Source: a bacterium
GTDB taxonomy: Bacteria; Patescibacteriota; Microgenomatia; Daviesbacterales; UBA10151
Length of the DNA: 46,142 nucleotides
Reading direction: 5' to 3'
Assembly: GCA_021790255.1 (NCBI GenBank)
Contig: JAJYIE010000008.1
Span: 1 to 46,142, forward strand
The notes under the pieces are model-generated. The model did no database searches. It had not been told where the DNA came from and saw nothing but the letters and a program-made list of their open reading frames with translations. The position numbers were made by a program, and so were the translations under genes. Each line of letters begins with the position of its first letter. Positions within the stretch are counted from its first letter, which is position 1. This document shows positions 27,671 through 36,653 of the stretch, in pieces.

Positions 27671-28837
27671 TCAAAGCGTAACAGCGCCCTTCCCCACCCT
27701 GATTATTTTGGCCTGCCCCAGCAGTTCATTCGGCAGTTTTTCTCCCTCAACTGCCGAAATAATAGTTTGCTGACCAAAGATTAGGCTCGTTACCCGCCGG
27801 CGGTGACTCTCATCAAGTTCAGAAAAAACATCATCCAAAAGCAGCAGCGGGCGGCCTTTGATTGCCCGGCTGATAAATTCTAGTTCGGCAATCTTTAGTT
27901 CCAAAACTGCCGTTCGCTGCTCTCCCCGTGAGCCGAAAATAGCCAGAGGTTGTCCATCAAGCTCAAAGATAAAATCATCTCTGTGCGGCCCAACTAGTGA
28001 GGTGCCGGCCGCAATCTCCCGCAGCAGGTATTGCCGCAGCCGCTCCTCTGAAATTTGGTTCTGCTGATAAAGCAGGCTAAACCCGCCTGAGGGCTGCTTT
28101 TTATCCAAGGCCGAAAGTTGCCGGTTAAGCTCACTAAAAAATGCCTCCCGTTTGCTGCTGACTATTCCACCCGACTTAACCAATTGGTCATTCCAAAAAT
28201 CCAGCTCCATGGACCGGGCTACCCCCTCCTTTACTCTCTTGAGAAGCCGGTTGCGGGAGACCAGAGTCCCGGCATAAGAGAGCAAAGATTTTTTGTATTC
28301 TTTGTCTGTTTGAGCCAAACTTAAGTCCAAAAATGAGCGCCTCAGAGACGGTGAACCTGTTACCAGGTTAATATCCTCCGGGGAAAAATAAACTACCACT
28401 AAATGCCCCAGGTAATCAGCCACTCTTCTGGTCACTCCATTCACCTTCACCCGCTTTTCCAAAAAGAGGCTGTAAGGCCTGACCTGCATGGCAATTTCGA
28501 GTTTTGCAATACTTTGGCTATTTGTTATCAGTTGTCGGGTTTCGGATTCATGTTGGGCAGTTGTCTGTTTACCGGTTTCAGAAACTGGCTGACCGACAAC
28601 AGATAAACGATCCTCCTCTATCTCCCCGCTAACTCGGCAAAAATCCTCTCCCCGGCGGATGAGTTGCACCTCTTTTTCCACCCGCAGCGATCTGCTGGTG
28701 GCCAAAAAATATACTGCCTCCAAAAGGTTGGATTTACCCTGGGCATTATTGCCCAGCAGTAGGGTCAAATCCTCCAAATCCAAATCGGCTTTTGTAAAAT
28801 TGCGGAAATTATCAAGCTGCAGTTTTTGAAGAATCAT
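27671..28837 (-). CDS. recF: DNA replication and repair protein RecF
   Basis: LQLDNFRNFTKADLDLEDLTLLLGNNAQGKSNLLEAVYFLATSRSLR, ISEERLRQYLLREIAAGTSLVGPHRDDF, GSRGEQRTAVLELKIAEL, LLLLDDVFSELD. Confidence 0.96.
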   Translation of the reverse strand: MILQKLQLDNFRNFTKADLDLEDLTLLLGNNAQGKSNLLEAVYFLATSRSLRVEKEVQLIRRGEDFCRVSGEIEEDRLSVVGQPVSETGKQTTAQHESETRQLITNSQSIAKLEIAMQVRPYSLFLEKRVKVNGVTRRVADYLGHLVVVYFSPEDINLVTGSPSLRRSFLDLSLAQTDKEYKKSLLSYAGTLVSRNRLLKRVKEGVARSMELDFWNDQLVKSGGIVSSKREAFFSELNRQLSALDKKQPSGGFSLLYQQNQISEERLRQYLLREIAAGTSLVGPHRDDFIFELDGQPLAIFGSRGEQRTAVLELKIAELEFISRAIKGRPLLLLDDVFSELDESHRRRVTSLIFGQQTIISAVEGEKLPNELLGQAKIIRVGKGAVTL

Positions 28838-28870
28838 TTATTTGCCAACCTTTACCGGGCAGCCGGAGAT

Positions 28871-30274
28871 TCAGGCTGCCGGCTGCTGGCTGGGCTGCTC
28901 TTTCTCCCAGTGGCCCTGACCTAAAAAATCCTTCAGCGGATAAGAAAGGTGCTTCTGAGAAAGGAAAAGGCTGGGGTGGCGTGCCACTAAACCAATCAAC
29001 AGTGCTATCACTCCCAGCCCTAAAACGATCGGTATTACTCCAAACAGGTCAGATAAACTTCCAACCACGACGACAGCAATCGCCGATACAGCCGTCATTA
29101 AAGTTGCCAGAACTGCAAAAATCTTACCCCGGTTTTTCTCAGAGGTGTTTTCCTGCAAAACTGTTTGGCATGGCACGATAATAGACACCATACAAAACCC
29201 CAAAAAGTAGGCAATAACTGCAAAAAAGAACGATAAGGAAGGTGCACGGAAGAAAAACCTCGGATGAGTTATATACGAAGGCAGATCGGCAGTCTGCAGC
29301 AAATGAGCAAAGGTCGGAACAATCCCCACCAAAATAAATGCCAAACCTGATCCTATAATTGCCGGAATGACAATTGAGCGGCGGGGGGTGCTGTTAAACC
29401 GCCGGCCGATCAGAAATGCTCCGGTAATCATCCCAAATCCAAGCGGCAGGATAACAAAGTAGGAAGCGTTGGTAGCTTTAATGATCAGAACTCTTTCCAT
29501 AAAAGATGGCATGATTACCGCCAAAACTCCGATTACTCCCTGAATCATCGACAAGAGCAAAATTGCCACTCCCACATTTAATTTGCCGATGATAAAACCA
29601 AAAGTTTCCCTGATTTCCTGTTTTGTCAGTTTAATCATCAGAACAAACCGCTGCCAGTGTGAACCGCGCCGCAGGCCCGCCTTAACGTATGACGGCCTGA
29701 TAGGAGGAAGGCCCTGCACCAGAATAAAAGCAAAACCCAGGAGAACTACTCCCAGGTAGAAAACTTTGTTTATTCCGAAATTGTCTAAAATCGGCCCACC
29801 GATGGAAAAACCAACCATAAATGCCCCATAAAGAGTTAAGGAGAATAAAGAATTGGCCAACATAAGCTGTTTACGGGAGACTAAACGCGGGATGGAAGAC
29901 CCCTCGGCTGGGATAAAAAATTGAGCCAGGGAGTTAATCAGGAAAGTGTTGAGTAGGATGAGCAGGAAGGAACCCTTGAAAAACACAAATAGCAGGAAGA
30001 AGAGGGCAAGCAGGAAATCAATAATCATGATCAGCTTGCGCCGGTCAATCACATCAACAAATACCCCGGCAAAAATACCAAAAATGACTGCCGGAAGGTA
30101 AGTAGCCAGCATCAAAGCTGCCACCGCCATATGAGTACCAACTAGCTTAAACACCCAGACAATCAGGGCAAAATTTAAGGTGTTGTAGGCAAGCTGCACC
30201 AGTACCTGGTTGGCCCACAGGTACCTAAAACCTGGGTTTTGTGCTACTGAACCAAAAGTCACTTTCCTCACCAT
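28871..30274 (-). CDS. MFS transporter
   Basis: About 12 TM segments; GSVAQNPGFRYLWANQVLVQLAYNTLNFALIVWVFKL, FAGVFVDVIDRRKLIMIIDF. Confidence 0.88.
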   Translation of the reverse strand: MVRKVTFGSVAQNPGFRYLWANQVLVQLAYNTLNFALIVWVFKLVGTHMAVAALMLATYLPAVIFGIFAGVFVDVIDRRKLIMIIDFLLALFFLLFVFFKGSFLLILLNTFLINSLAQFFIPAEGSSIPRLVSRKQLMLANSLFSLTLYGAFMVGFSIGGPILDNFGINKVFYLGVVLLGFAFILVQGLPPIRPSYVKAGLRRGSHWQRFVLMIKLTKQEIRETFGFIIGKLNVGVAILLLSMIQGVIGVLAVIMPSFMERVLIIKATNASYFVILPLGFGMITGAFLIGRRFNSTPRRSIVIPAIIGSGLAFILVGIVPTFAHLLQTADLPSYITHPRFFFRAPSLSFFFAVIAYFLGFCMVSIIVPCQTVLQENTSEKNRGKIFAVLATLMTAVSAIAVVVVGSLSDLFGVIPIVLGLGVIALLIGLVARHPSLFLSQKHLSYPLKDFLGQGHWEKEQPSQQPAA

Positions 30275-30343
30275 CTTAAAGATGCCCTTTTTTAACAGGC
30301 TGCAAGCTAACAAACATTATACTACTAGAAAACGGAAGATGAA

Positions 30344-31201
30344 CTATTTCTGGCACTTCGGACAAAAGTATGTGCCACGACCGGCCTGAGTAATTTTGAC
30401 AACATTACCCTTGCAGCCGTTGCAGGGCATCCCCTCCCGTCCGTAAACGTTGGCAAATGCTAAGAATTCCCCCCTCTGCCCCTGCGCATCTACATAATTT
30501 CTTATTGTAGACCCTCCGTATTTAAGGCTTATTTGTAGGGCATCAACAATCCCCTCGTGAATTTTTTTAAACTCTTCATCCGTCAGGTCACTGATTTTCC
30601 TTCTCGGATCGATTTTTGATAGAAAGAGCGCTTCTGACGCATAAATATTCCCCACTCCTGATATAAGAGATTGATCCATTAAAGCTACTTTTATCGGCAT
30701 TCTTTTGCGTTTTAAGAGACTCTCTTTTAAAATTTGCCATGTAAAACTTTCGTCCAAAGGTTCAGGCCCGAGTTTTTTCAACTCATCCTGATCATTTAGT
30801 TCTGAAGTTTTTACAAGCTTTATCCAACCGAACTTTATCTGGTCATTAAAGTAAAGCGCTGAACCGTCAGTGAAATAAAACACCGCCCTTGTGTCACTGT
30901 TCGGCATCTTCCCAAGCATATTTCCTGTCGGATGTCCGCCCATAACCCTTTCCCCTTCTTTGGCAATAAAAATCAGTTGTCCTGTCATTTTCAAGTGGAA
31001 AAGTAGTGTCTTGTCACCAGTGAGATCTACGCCCAGCATCTTAGCCCTCCGCCAAATATTGAGTACTTTATGCCCTCTAGTAAAAATGGGGCTAAACTGG
31101 ACTGATTTTTGGTTTATGACCTGCAGATCTTTGACCGTCAACCCGATGATCTTCTTCTGCAACCCTAATTTAATGGTTTCAACCTCCGGTAGTTCCGGCA
31201 T
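30344..31201 (-). CDS. mutM: Formamidopyrimidine-DNA glycosylase
   Basis: MPELPEVETIKLGL N-terminus, LMDQSLISGVGNIYASEALFLSKIDP, C-terminal zinc finger CNGCKGN..GTYFCPKCQK. Confidence 0.97.
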   Translation of the reverse strand: MPELPEVETIKLGLQKKIIGLTVKDLQVINQKSVQFSPIFTRGHKVLNIWRRAKMLGVDLTGDKTLLFHLKMTGQLIFIAKEGERVMGGHPTGNMLGKMPNSDTRAVFYFTDGSALYFNDQIKFGWIKLVKTSELNDQDELKKLGPEPLDESFTWQILKESLLKRKRMPIKVALMDQSLISGVGNIYASEALFLSKIDPRRKISDLTDEEFKKIHEGIVDALQISLKYGGSTIRNYVDAQGQRGEFLAFANVYGREGMPCNGCKGNVVKITQAGRGTYFCPKCQK

Positions 31202-31213
31202 AACAGCATTCTA

Positions 31214-31384
31214 TCACTCGGTTTGTTTGAAATCAGTACAGTAAAAAACTTCTGCTGGAAAATGTTTTTGATCTAAATCCGTGTAGTAGCCGTAGGCGAC
31301 CAACCTGTGCATCCCGTCACAAACATAGAATTTGCCCTTTTCCCGCATATCGGCTTCTTTATATAGTCTTTTTAATATTTTCAT
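31214..31384 (-). CDS. Small ORF (56 aa) with YVCDGMHRLVAYGY motif; possible gene or fragment
   Basis: MKILKRLYKEADMREKGKFYVCDGMHRLVAYGYYTDLDQKHFPAEVFYCTDFKQTE; below the 60-aa cutoff of the ORF track. Confidence 0.45.
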   Translation of the reverse strand: MKILKRLYKEADMREKGKFYVCDGMHRLVAYGYYTDLDQKHFPAEVFYCTDFKQTE

Positions 31385-32486
31385 TTATAAGGCCAGCTAT
31401 TTCTTTCTTAAACCTTTCCTTGGAAAACTTTTCTGCTTGTTTGTGGCAGTCTTCTTCTTTAAATTTTCCGGGCTCAAAGTTTTGTAAAATCTCCTCCAGT
31501 TCCTTCTCTGTTTTAAAGAACAGCCCGGTTTTGCCCGCAATAACCGTTTCTTTAAAACCACCCGCTAGCCTTGCCACCACCGGCGTGCCACAGGCCTGGC
31601 TTTCCACCGGGACAATACCAAAATCTTCATCTTCTGATGCCACAATGGTCGCCTTAGCTTTGGTAAAAAGCTCCGGCAGTTTCTCATCCGGCACCGGCCC
31701 CAAGAATTCCACATTCGGGCCGGCTATTTTTTTTAGTTCCTCCAACTGCGGCCCCCCGCCTGCCACTTTTAGGGGAACGCCTGCTGCGCTGCATACCTTC
31801 ACGATCACCTCAATCCCCTTCCCCTTAACCATCCTGCCCACTGATAAGAAGTAATCCTCTCTTTTTCCTTGATACTTGATACTTGATACTTGATACCCTT
31901 CCACATCCACCGGCGGATAAATCACTACAGAGTCCCTCCGGTAAAACTTTTTAATTCTCTCGGCAACATTTCGTGAGTTGGCAACTAAAATATCCGGCCG
32001 CTGGGAGATTTCAAAATCATAAATGCGCAGGAAATGGTTAATTAGAGCTCCTCCCAGCCGGGTATACCATTTTTTTTGATAATCAAACATGGTGGTATAA
32101 CCATAAAGATAACGCGGCGGTGTGTGAATATAACTTATGTGTAAAGTTTCCGGTTTAGTAATAACAGCTTTAGAGAAATAGACAGCTGACGAGGAAGAAA
32201 TTACTAAATCATAGCCGGATAAATCAAAGCTTTCAAACATCATCGGGGCAAAAACCCGAAAAGGAGATAAGAGCCTGTGGGTAAAAGGCATCTTTTGAAA
32301 CCATGAGGTGTAAATTACCCAGTTTTTAAAATCAGCGGCATGTAAACCCAACCCCGCCGGATCATAGTAGGCCGTGTACAAAGGTGCATTAGGGAAAATC
32401 CCATGCAAAACTTCCAGTACCCTTTCCGCGCCCCCGTACTCTTTTAAGTAGTCATGTGTCAGAGCAACATTTAAATTGTTTCTCAT
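31359..32486 (-). CDS. Glycosyltransferase family 4
   Basis: LTHDYLKEYGGAERVLEVLHGIFPNAPLYTAYYD, YFLSVGRMVKGKGIEVIV, VASEDEDFGIVPVESQACGTPVVARLAGGFKETV. Confidence 0.93.
   Translation of the reverse strand: MRNNLNVALTHDYLKEYGGAERVLEVLHGIFPNAPLYTAYYDPAGLGLHAADFKNWVIYTSWFQKMPFTHRLLSPFRVFAPMMFESFDLSGYDLVISSSSAVYFSKAVITKPETLHISYIHTPPRYLYGYTTMFDYQKKWYTRLGGALINHFLRIYDFEISQRPDILVANSRNVAERIKKFYRRDSVVIYPPVDVEGYQVSSIKYQGKREDYFLSVGRMVKGKGIEVIVKVCSAAGVPLKVAGGGPQLEELKKIAGPNVEFLGPVPDEKLPELFTKAKATIVASEDEDFGIVPVESQACGTPVVARLAGGFKETVIAGKTGLFFKTEKELEEILQNFEPGKFKEEDCHKQAEKFSKERFKKEIAGLINENIKKTI
31868..31895. repeat. Heptamer tandem repeat inside the GT4 CDS
   Basis: Four perfect CTTGATA units; encodes GYQVSSIKYQG. 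Confidence 0.95.
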
Positions 32487-33598
32487 ATTAGGCTCCTATA
32501 TATCCTTTCCAACCTACTTGCCAGTTTTACTTCCGTAAACGCCGCAGCATCAAGCTTAGCCTTTTTACCCAAACTTTTTCGCAAAGAGGCGCTCTTTATT
32601 AATCTTACCAAAGCCGCTGCCAGTTCGTCACTGTCTCCGGGTTTTACAAGCAGGCCGTTTTTACCGTCTCTGATAAACTCCGCTGTGCCACCGCTGTCAG
32701 TAGCTATAATCGGCAAGCCGGTCAAAGCTGCCTCAATCACGTTAGTTGCAAAAGGTTCTGGATCTTGCGAGGGCAGTACAAAAATATCCAGTGATTGGTA
32801 AATCAGAGGGCGCTTCTCAATAAAACCCGCCATTTTTACCCGGTGTTCCAGTTTATATTGATATTTTTTAATCTGCTTTCTTAAAAGTCCTTCCACGCAA
32901 CCTGGCTGGCCCTTACCGCTGCCGAAAAGCACCAGCTTAACCCTCGAATCAGCGATTTTAGACACCGCTTCCACTAAAACTTGCGGACCCTTCCATCCAA
33001 CCAGCCTTCCCGCATAACCGATTACTATATCACTTGCGTCTATCCCCAATCCTTTTTTAAGCTGCGCAGCTTCTCCCTTTTTTACAGAGGCCAGCTGGTC
33101 TTTCATATCCGACCCCAGGTAAACCACTTCCCACTTCTTTTCTCCTCCGTAATATTCAGCAACCGAGCGGGAAACAGCCAGGATTTTATCAGCCCTGGTG
33201 GAAAATATCTTCATCAGCCAGCGAGGGTAATCATAATCACGGACATAGCTGATTAACCGGAAGTCGCCCTTCGCCATAGCTGCCACAATTAGCGCCCGGG
33301 TAGTATTGGCCACTACTATTTCCGGCTCCAAAAACTTTACCAGCGCCCTAAATTGCTGAACTGAGTTTCCCAGTTGCTTGAGTTTTGGCAGTTCTATCTT
33401 TTTGAGTTGCTCAAAGTCAATCCGGTAAATGGGAACGTTGCAGTTGTGATAAATTGAGTCATACTTCGAGGATTTGGCGATGGTAAGAAACGGCTGAAAA
33501 CGGTCCTGATCCAGGCACTTTAAATGAGAAGCCAGACAAATCTGGGCTCCACCGGGAAAAGGCGTATGGTCAACAAAAAGAATCTTGGTCTTTTTCAC
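32483..33598 (-). CDS. Glycosyltransferase family 4
   Basis: VKKTKILFVDHTPFPGGAQICLASHL, IGYAGRLVGWKGPQVLVEAV, FVLPSQDPEPFATNVIEAALTGLPIIATDSGGTAEFI; GTG at 33598 preferred. Confidence 0.92.
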   Translation of the reverse strand: MKKTKILFVDHTPFPGGAQICLASHLKCLDQDRFQPFLTIAKSSKYDSIYHNCNVPIYRIDFEQLKKIELPKLKQLGNSVQQFRALVKFLEPEIVVANTTRALIVAAMAKGDFRLISYVRDYDYPRWLMKIFSTRADKILAVSRSVAEYYGGEKKWEVVYLGSDMKDQLASVKKGEAAQLKKGLGIDASDIVIGYAGRLVGWKGPQVLVEAVSKIADSRVKLVLFGSGKGQPGCVEGLLRKQIKKYQYKLEHRVKMAGFIEKRPLIYQSLDIFVLPSQDPEPFATNVIEAALTGLPIIATDSGGTAEFIRDGKNGLLVKPGDSDELAAALVRLIKSASLRKSLGKKAKLDAAAFTEVKLASRLERIYRSLI

Positions 33599-33770
33599 CC
33601 ATGAATTGTACCAAAAATTTACTTCCTTGCTACCAGACTTTCCAAGCACTGGCGGTCTTTGTCCGTAGTCACCCGGTCCCGGCCGTCTTGCAGATAGCTG
33701 TCTTTGGGGATATTACAGCCACTAGCCGAAAGATTAATTGCCAATTATTTCTTGGTAATATTTATTCATC

Positions 33771-34187
33771 TTAGCGGGCAATGAGAATTGCCCCGGCTAC
33801 CATCAGAAGTGTCCCTCCTATCTTGCCCCAGCTTAACCCTTCATGCAGAAATACCAATGCCAAAACCAGGGTAAATATCACTGACAGCCGGTCAATGGGG
33901 GCCACCCGCGATGCTTCCCCCAACTGCAGTGCCCGAAAGTAGGCCAGCCAGGATGCAGCTCCGGCCAGCGCTGAGAGTACTACAAAAACGAAGGTCTTGG
34001 AGGAAAATTGCGCCAGCTGGCCTGCTTTACCCTGGAACAAAACCACTACAAGCACAGTTACCGTCATAATAACCGTCCGGGCGGCCGTGGCCACATTAGA
34101 ATCAATCCCTGATACCCCAACTTTGCCAAAAACTGCCGTCAGAGCGGCAAAAAAAGCAGACATCAAAGCAAATATCAGCCAATCCAT
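33771..34187 (-). CDS. EamA-domain transporter (single EamA repeat)
   Basis: FGKVGVSGIDSNVATAARTVIM, SWLAYFRALQLGEASRVAPIDRLSVIFTLVLALVFLHEGLSWGKIGGTLLMVAGAILI. Confidence 0.9.
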   Translation of the reverse strand: MDWLIFALMSAFFAALTAVFGKVGVSGIDSNVATAARTVIMTVTVLVVVLFQGKAGQLAQFSSKTFVFVVLSALAGAASWLAYFRALQLGEASRVAPIDRLSVIFTLVLALVFLHEGLSWGKIGGTLLMVAGAILIAR

Positions 34188-34198
34188 ACTACCTTCGG

Positions 34199-35301
34199 TT
34201 GAAAAACCTGTCTAAAAACGATTATATAGGAATTGGCGCAGAATACCAGTATTTCAAAAAGACAGCTATGGCCATAGGTGCAACAGAAGCTGCTGTTTCC
34301 GTTTTGCCTGAAAACAGCTTCTCCTCCCACATTGAGAAGAGCAGTTTTAACCATTTCTCCCTGATTGGATCTTTCCGCCAAACCGCTTACGAACGTTTAC
34401 CAGGGGAGGACTACCAGTTGCTTTCCCTCCCCCTTGATGAGCTGGATGAACCGTGCCGGTTAGACCCAAATGAAGACAACCCTTTCGTCTTAATGGAAAG
34501 CTCCGTCATGAAGGATACCTCGGCACTGAAGAACCCCTGGGCAAAGAGGTCAAACAAATCTTTATCGGCTCTCCTGATAAAATTTTCTCTGATTCCCTGC
34601 TTCTAGCCTATTCAAAGGAAAGGTTCAGACATCCGGAAAAGGAAATTGACCCTTCTGACGTTGCAGTGGCCCTTTTTCTGGCCGATTATTGGCATGGACA
34701 AGCCGACAGGATGTACCGGGCGGGCGATGTTAAGAGGTCAGGGGAAATCAAATTGGAAATTTTTTCCCAACTCCAAAAAAATATTTCCAAGTCGTTGGAA
34801 AAGCGTCTGCTTAACCCGGGTTTTGACAAAACCGAACAACAGCAGTTTGTTTTACAATCAGTCAACCAAGCGCTGGAATTAGACCAATTATCCGGCAGGG
34901 AATTTCCAGACTGGGCAGCCAGATCACAGCGGAGTAGTGAATATGCCAGAGCGGTGAGGGAACGTTTCGATGCTGCCAGCAATAAAATTATCGATATTGC
35001 TGCTCATGTCCGGCTGGATTCTCATTCGGGCAAAGCCAGAGAATGGGAGGGTGAGGCATTTAAATTATTCCCCGGTTTTTTTATTACTGAAGACGGCAAC
35101 CACGATTCTCTCCGGTGTGAATGCACTCCGGAAGCGATAGTTACTCAAATCTGGCGCCACCCCGGAGTAATTCCCACCGGAACCATGGATGAGATGTTCA
35201 CTAAGCTAACCGGCCATCTGGTAACCCACTACCAGGATTTCCTGGAAGCCCATAAGCCTCAAAAGTGGTGGGGTGAGGTAGTCAGAGAATATTCCCGGTA
35301 G
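34199..35301 (+). pseudogene. Hypothetical protein, apparently split by one frameshift
   Basis: ORF 34199-34606 and ORF 34666-35301 lie in different frames; the second frame is open through 34500-34666 (GKLRHEGYLGTEEPLGKEVKQIFIGSPDKIFSDSLLLAYSKERFRHPEKEIDPSDVAVALFLADYW). Confidence 0.6.
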
Positions 35302-35325
35302 TGAACATGGTATAATAGGCTCCGG

Positions 35326-35595
35326 ATGAAAGAGTTGGAAGTAACCGTTTTGCTTAAAAAATCCCCTGAGGATTCCAAATGGTTTGTCTCAGTACCGTCT
35401 ATTCCCGGCTGCCACAGCGAAAGTAATAATCAGGCAGAGGCGGAGCTGCTGATAAAGCCGGTAATCGAGTACTTTACCGAAAACAATCCCCGGCTGGTTT
35501 CACGGCTGGAGCACGACCAGAAGTCAGAGTATGTCGTAAAAAAATTAAGAATCGGGCTTCCGGCCCACCCACCCGACCGCTACCCCGACAGTTAA
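35326..35595 (+). CDS. HicB-like small protein (orphan)
   Basis: VSVPSIPGCHSESNNQAEAELLIKPVIEYF resembles the HicB/UPF0150 fold; no HicA neighbour. Confidence 0.55.
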   Translation: MKELEVTVLLKKSPEDSKWFVSVPSIPGCHSESNNQAEAELLIKPVIEYFTENNPRLVSRLEHDQKSEYVVKKLRIGLPAHPPDRYPDS

Positions 35596-35631
35596 AACAT
35601 TTCCCCCGGGGTTTTGTTGTACAATTGGTAT

Positions 35632-36543
35632 ATGCTCGTTAAAAAGGTTGTTTTTGCCCTGCCTTTTCTTCTTCTGCTGCTTCTTTCATACCAAAGTCTA
35701 CAAAGCATCTTGGCTCATCCCGAGGTAATTTTTTCACTGGAAGTTTCCAGTTTACTGCACACATTAACTGCCACTTTTTTACTGACAGCATTTATGATTT
35801 TTTCCCTCCTTTTCTTCACCATCTTTGTTACATTTGCTCCCAAGTGGGAATACATTACCCCGGCAGTTTTACTGGCCGTCTCTACTCCCCTGGTCTTATT
35901 TGCTCCTCCTATTTCGCTGATTTTATCTTTGGGCTCGTTGATAGTCCTGATGGTCGGAGCTTTCCTGCTCAAGTCTGAGTTAAACAGCCGCCTAAATTTT
36001 CACCCAACCATCCTGCTCTCCCCGATTACCCAAACAGCCACCCTAATTTTGCTGGTATTTTCATTGGCTTATTACCAGGATTCTTCAAATCCGGCTGCCG
36101 CCTGGAAGCTGGAAGTTCCCGCTTCCCTGGTTAATTTAAGCCTAAAACTAGCCCAGCCTTCTGCATCTACTCCCACCCCAAGCCAAAAGACCATTCCTCC
36201 GGCCACCCTGGAGTATCTGAAGCAAAGCCCGGAGTTGTTAAGGCAGTATGTGCTTGACCAGCCAGTGCTGGAACAGGTTACGCAGGCGCCGGCAAAAAGT
36301 CTTAACCAGCAGGAAATCATCCGGGCATCTCTCAATAAACAGCTCCAAAGTTTTATCAGCCCCTACCAAAAATACATACCGGCAGTTGCCAGCCTGGTAG
36401 TATTTTTAACCCTAGAATTTTTTGTTTATCTGTTGACTATACCGCTATTCTTATGTCTGTGGTTTGTTTTCCTGATTTTAAGAGTCACTCATTTTGCCCA
36501 TTACGAAACGGAGATGCGGGAAGCAAAAAAGTTGGTAGTGTAG
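35632..36543 (+). CDS. Membrane protein of unknown function
   Basis: About 5-6 TM segments; start ATG 35632, six nt after TACAAT. Confidence 0.65.
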   Translation: MLVKKVVFALPFLLLLLLSYQSLQSILAHPEVIFSLEVSSLLHTLTATFLLTAFMIFSLLFFTIFVTFAPKWEYITPAVLLAVSTPLVLFAPPISLILSLGSLIVLMVGAFLLKSELNSRLNFHPTILLSPITQTATLILLVFSLAYYQDSSNPAAAWKLEVPASLVNLSLKLAQPSASTPTPSQKTIPPATLEYLKQSPELLRQYVLDQPVLEQVTQAPAKSLNQQEIIRASLNKQLQSFISPYQKYIPAVASLVVFLTLEFFVYLLTIPLFLCLWFVFLILRVTHFAHYETEMREAKKLVV

Positions 36544-36653
36544 AGCTGGAGTCCGCTAACTATTTTATGAAAGTTCCGCTTTACCAACGCTGCCGGTGGT
36601 TAAATTTAGCTATTCCAAGGCCGTGTCTTTGAAAAATTCTCTTTCTGTCATAA

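Noticed and set aside
31359-33598. Two GT4 genes as a recent duplication
   Set aside because: Little sequence similarity beyond generic GT4 motifs and different lengths and N-termini; simple neighbours of the same superfamily.
35326-35595. HicAB toxin-antitoxin module
   Set aside because: Only a HicB-like ORF; no HicA-like small ORF next to it.
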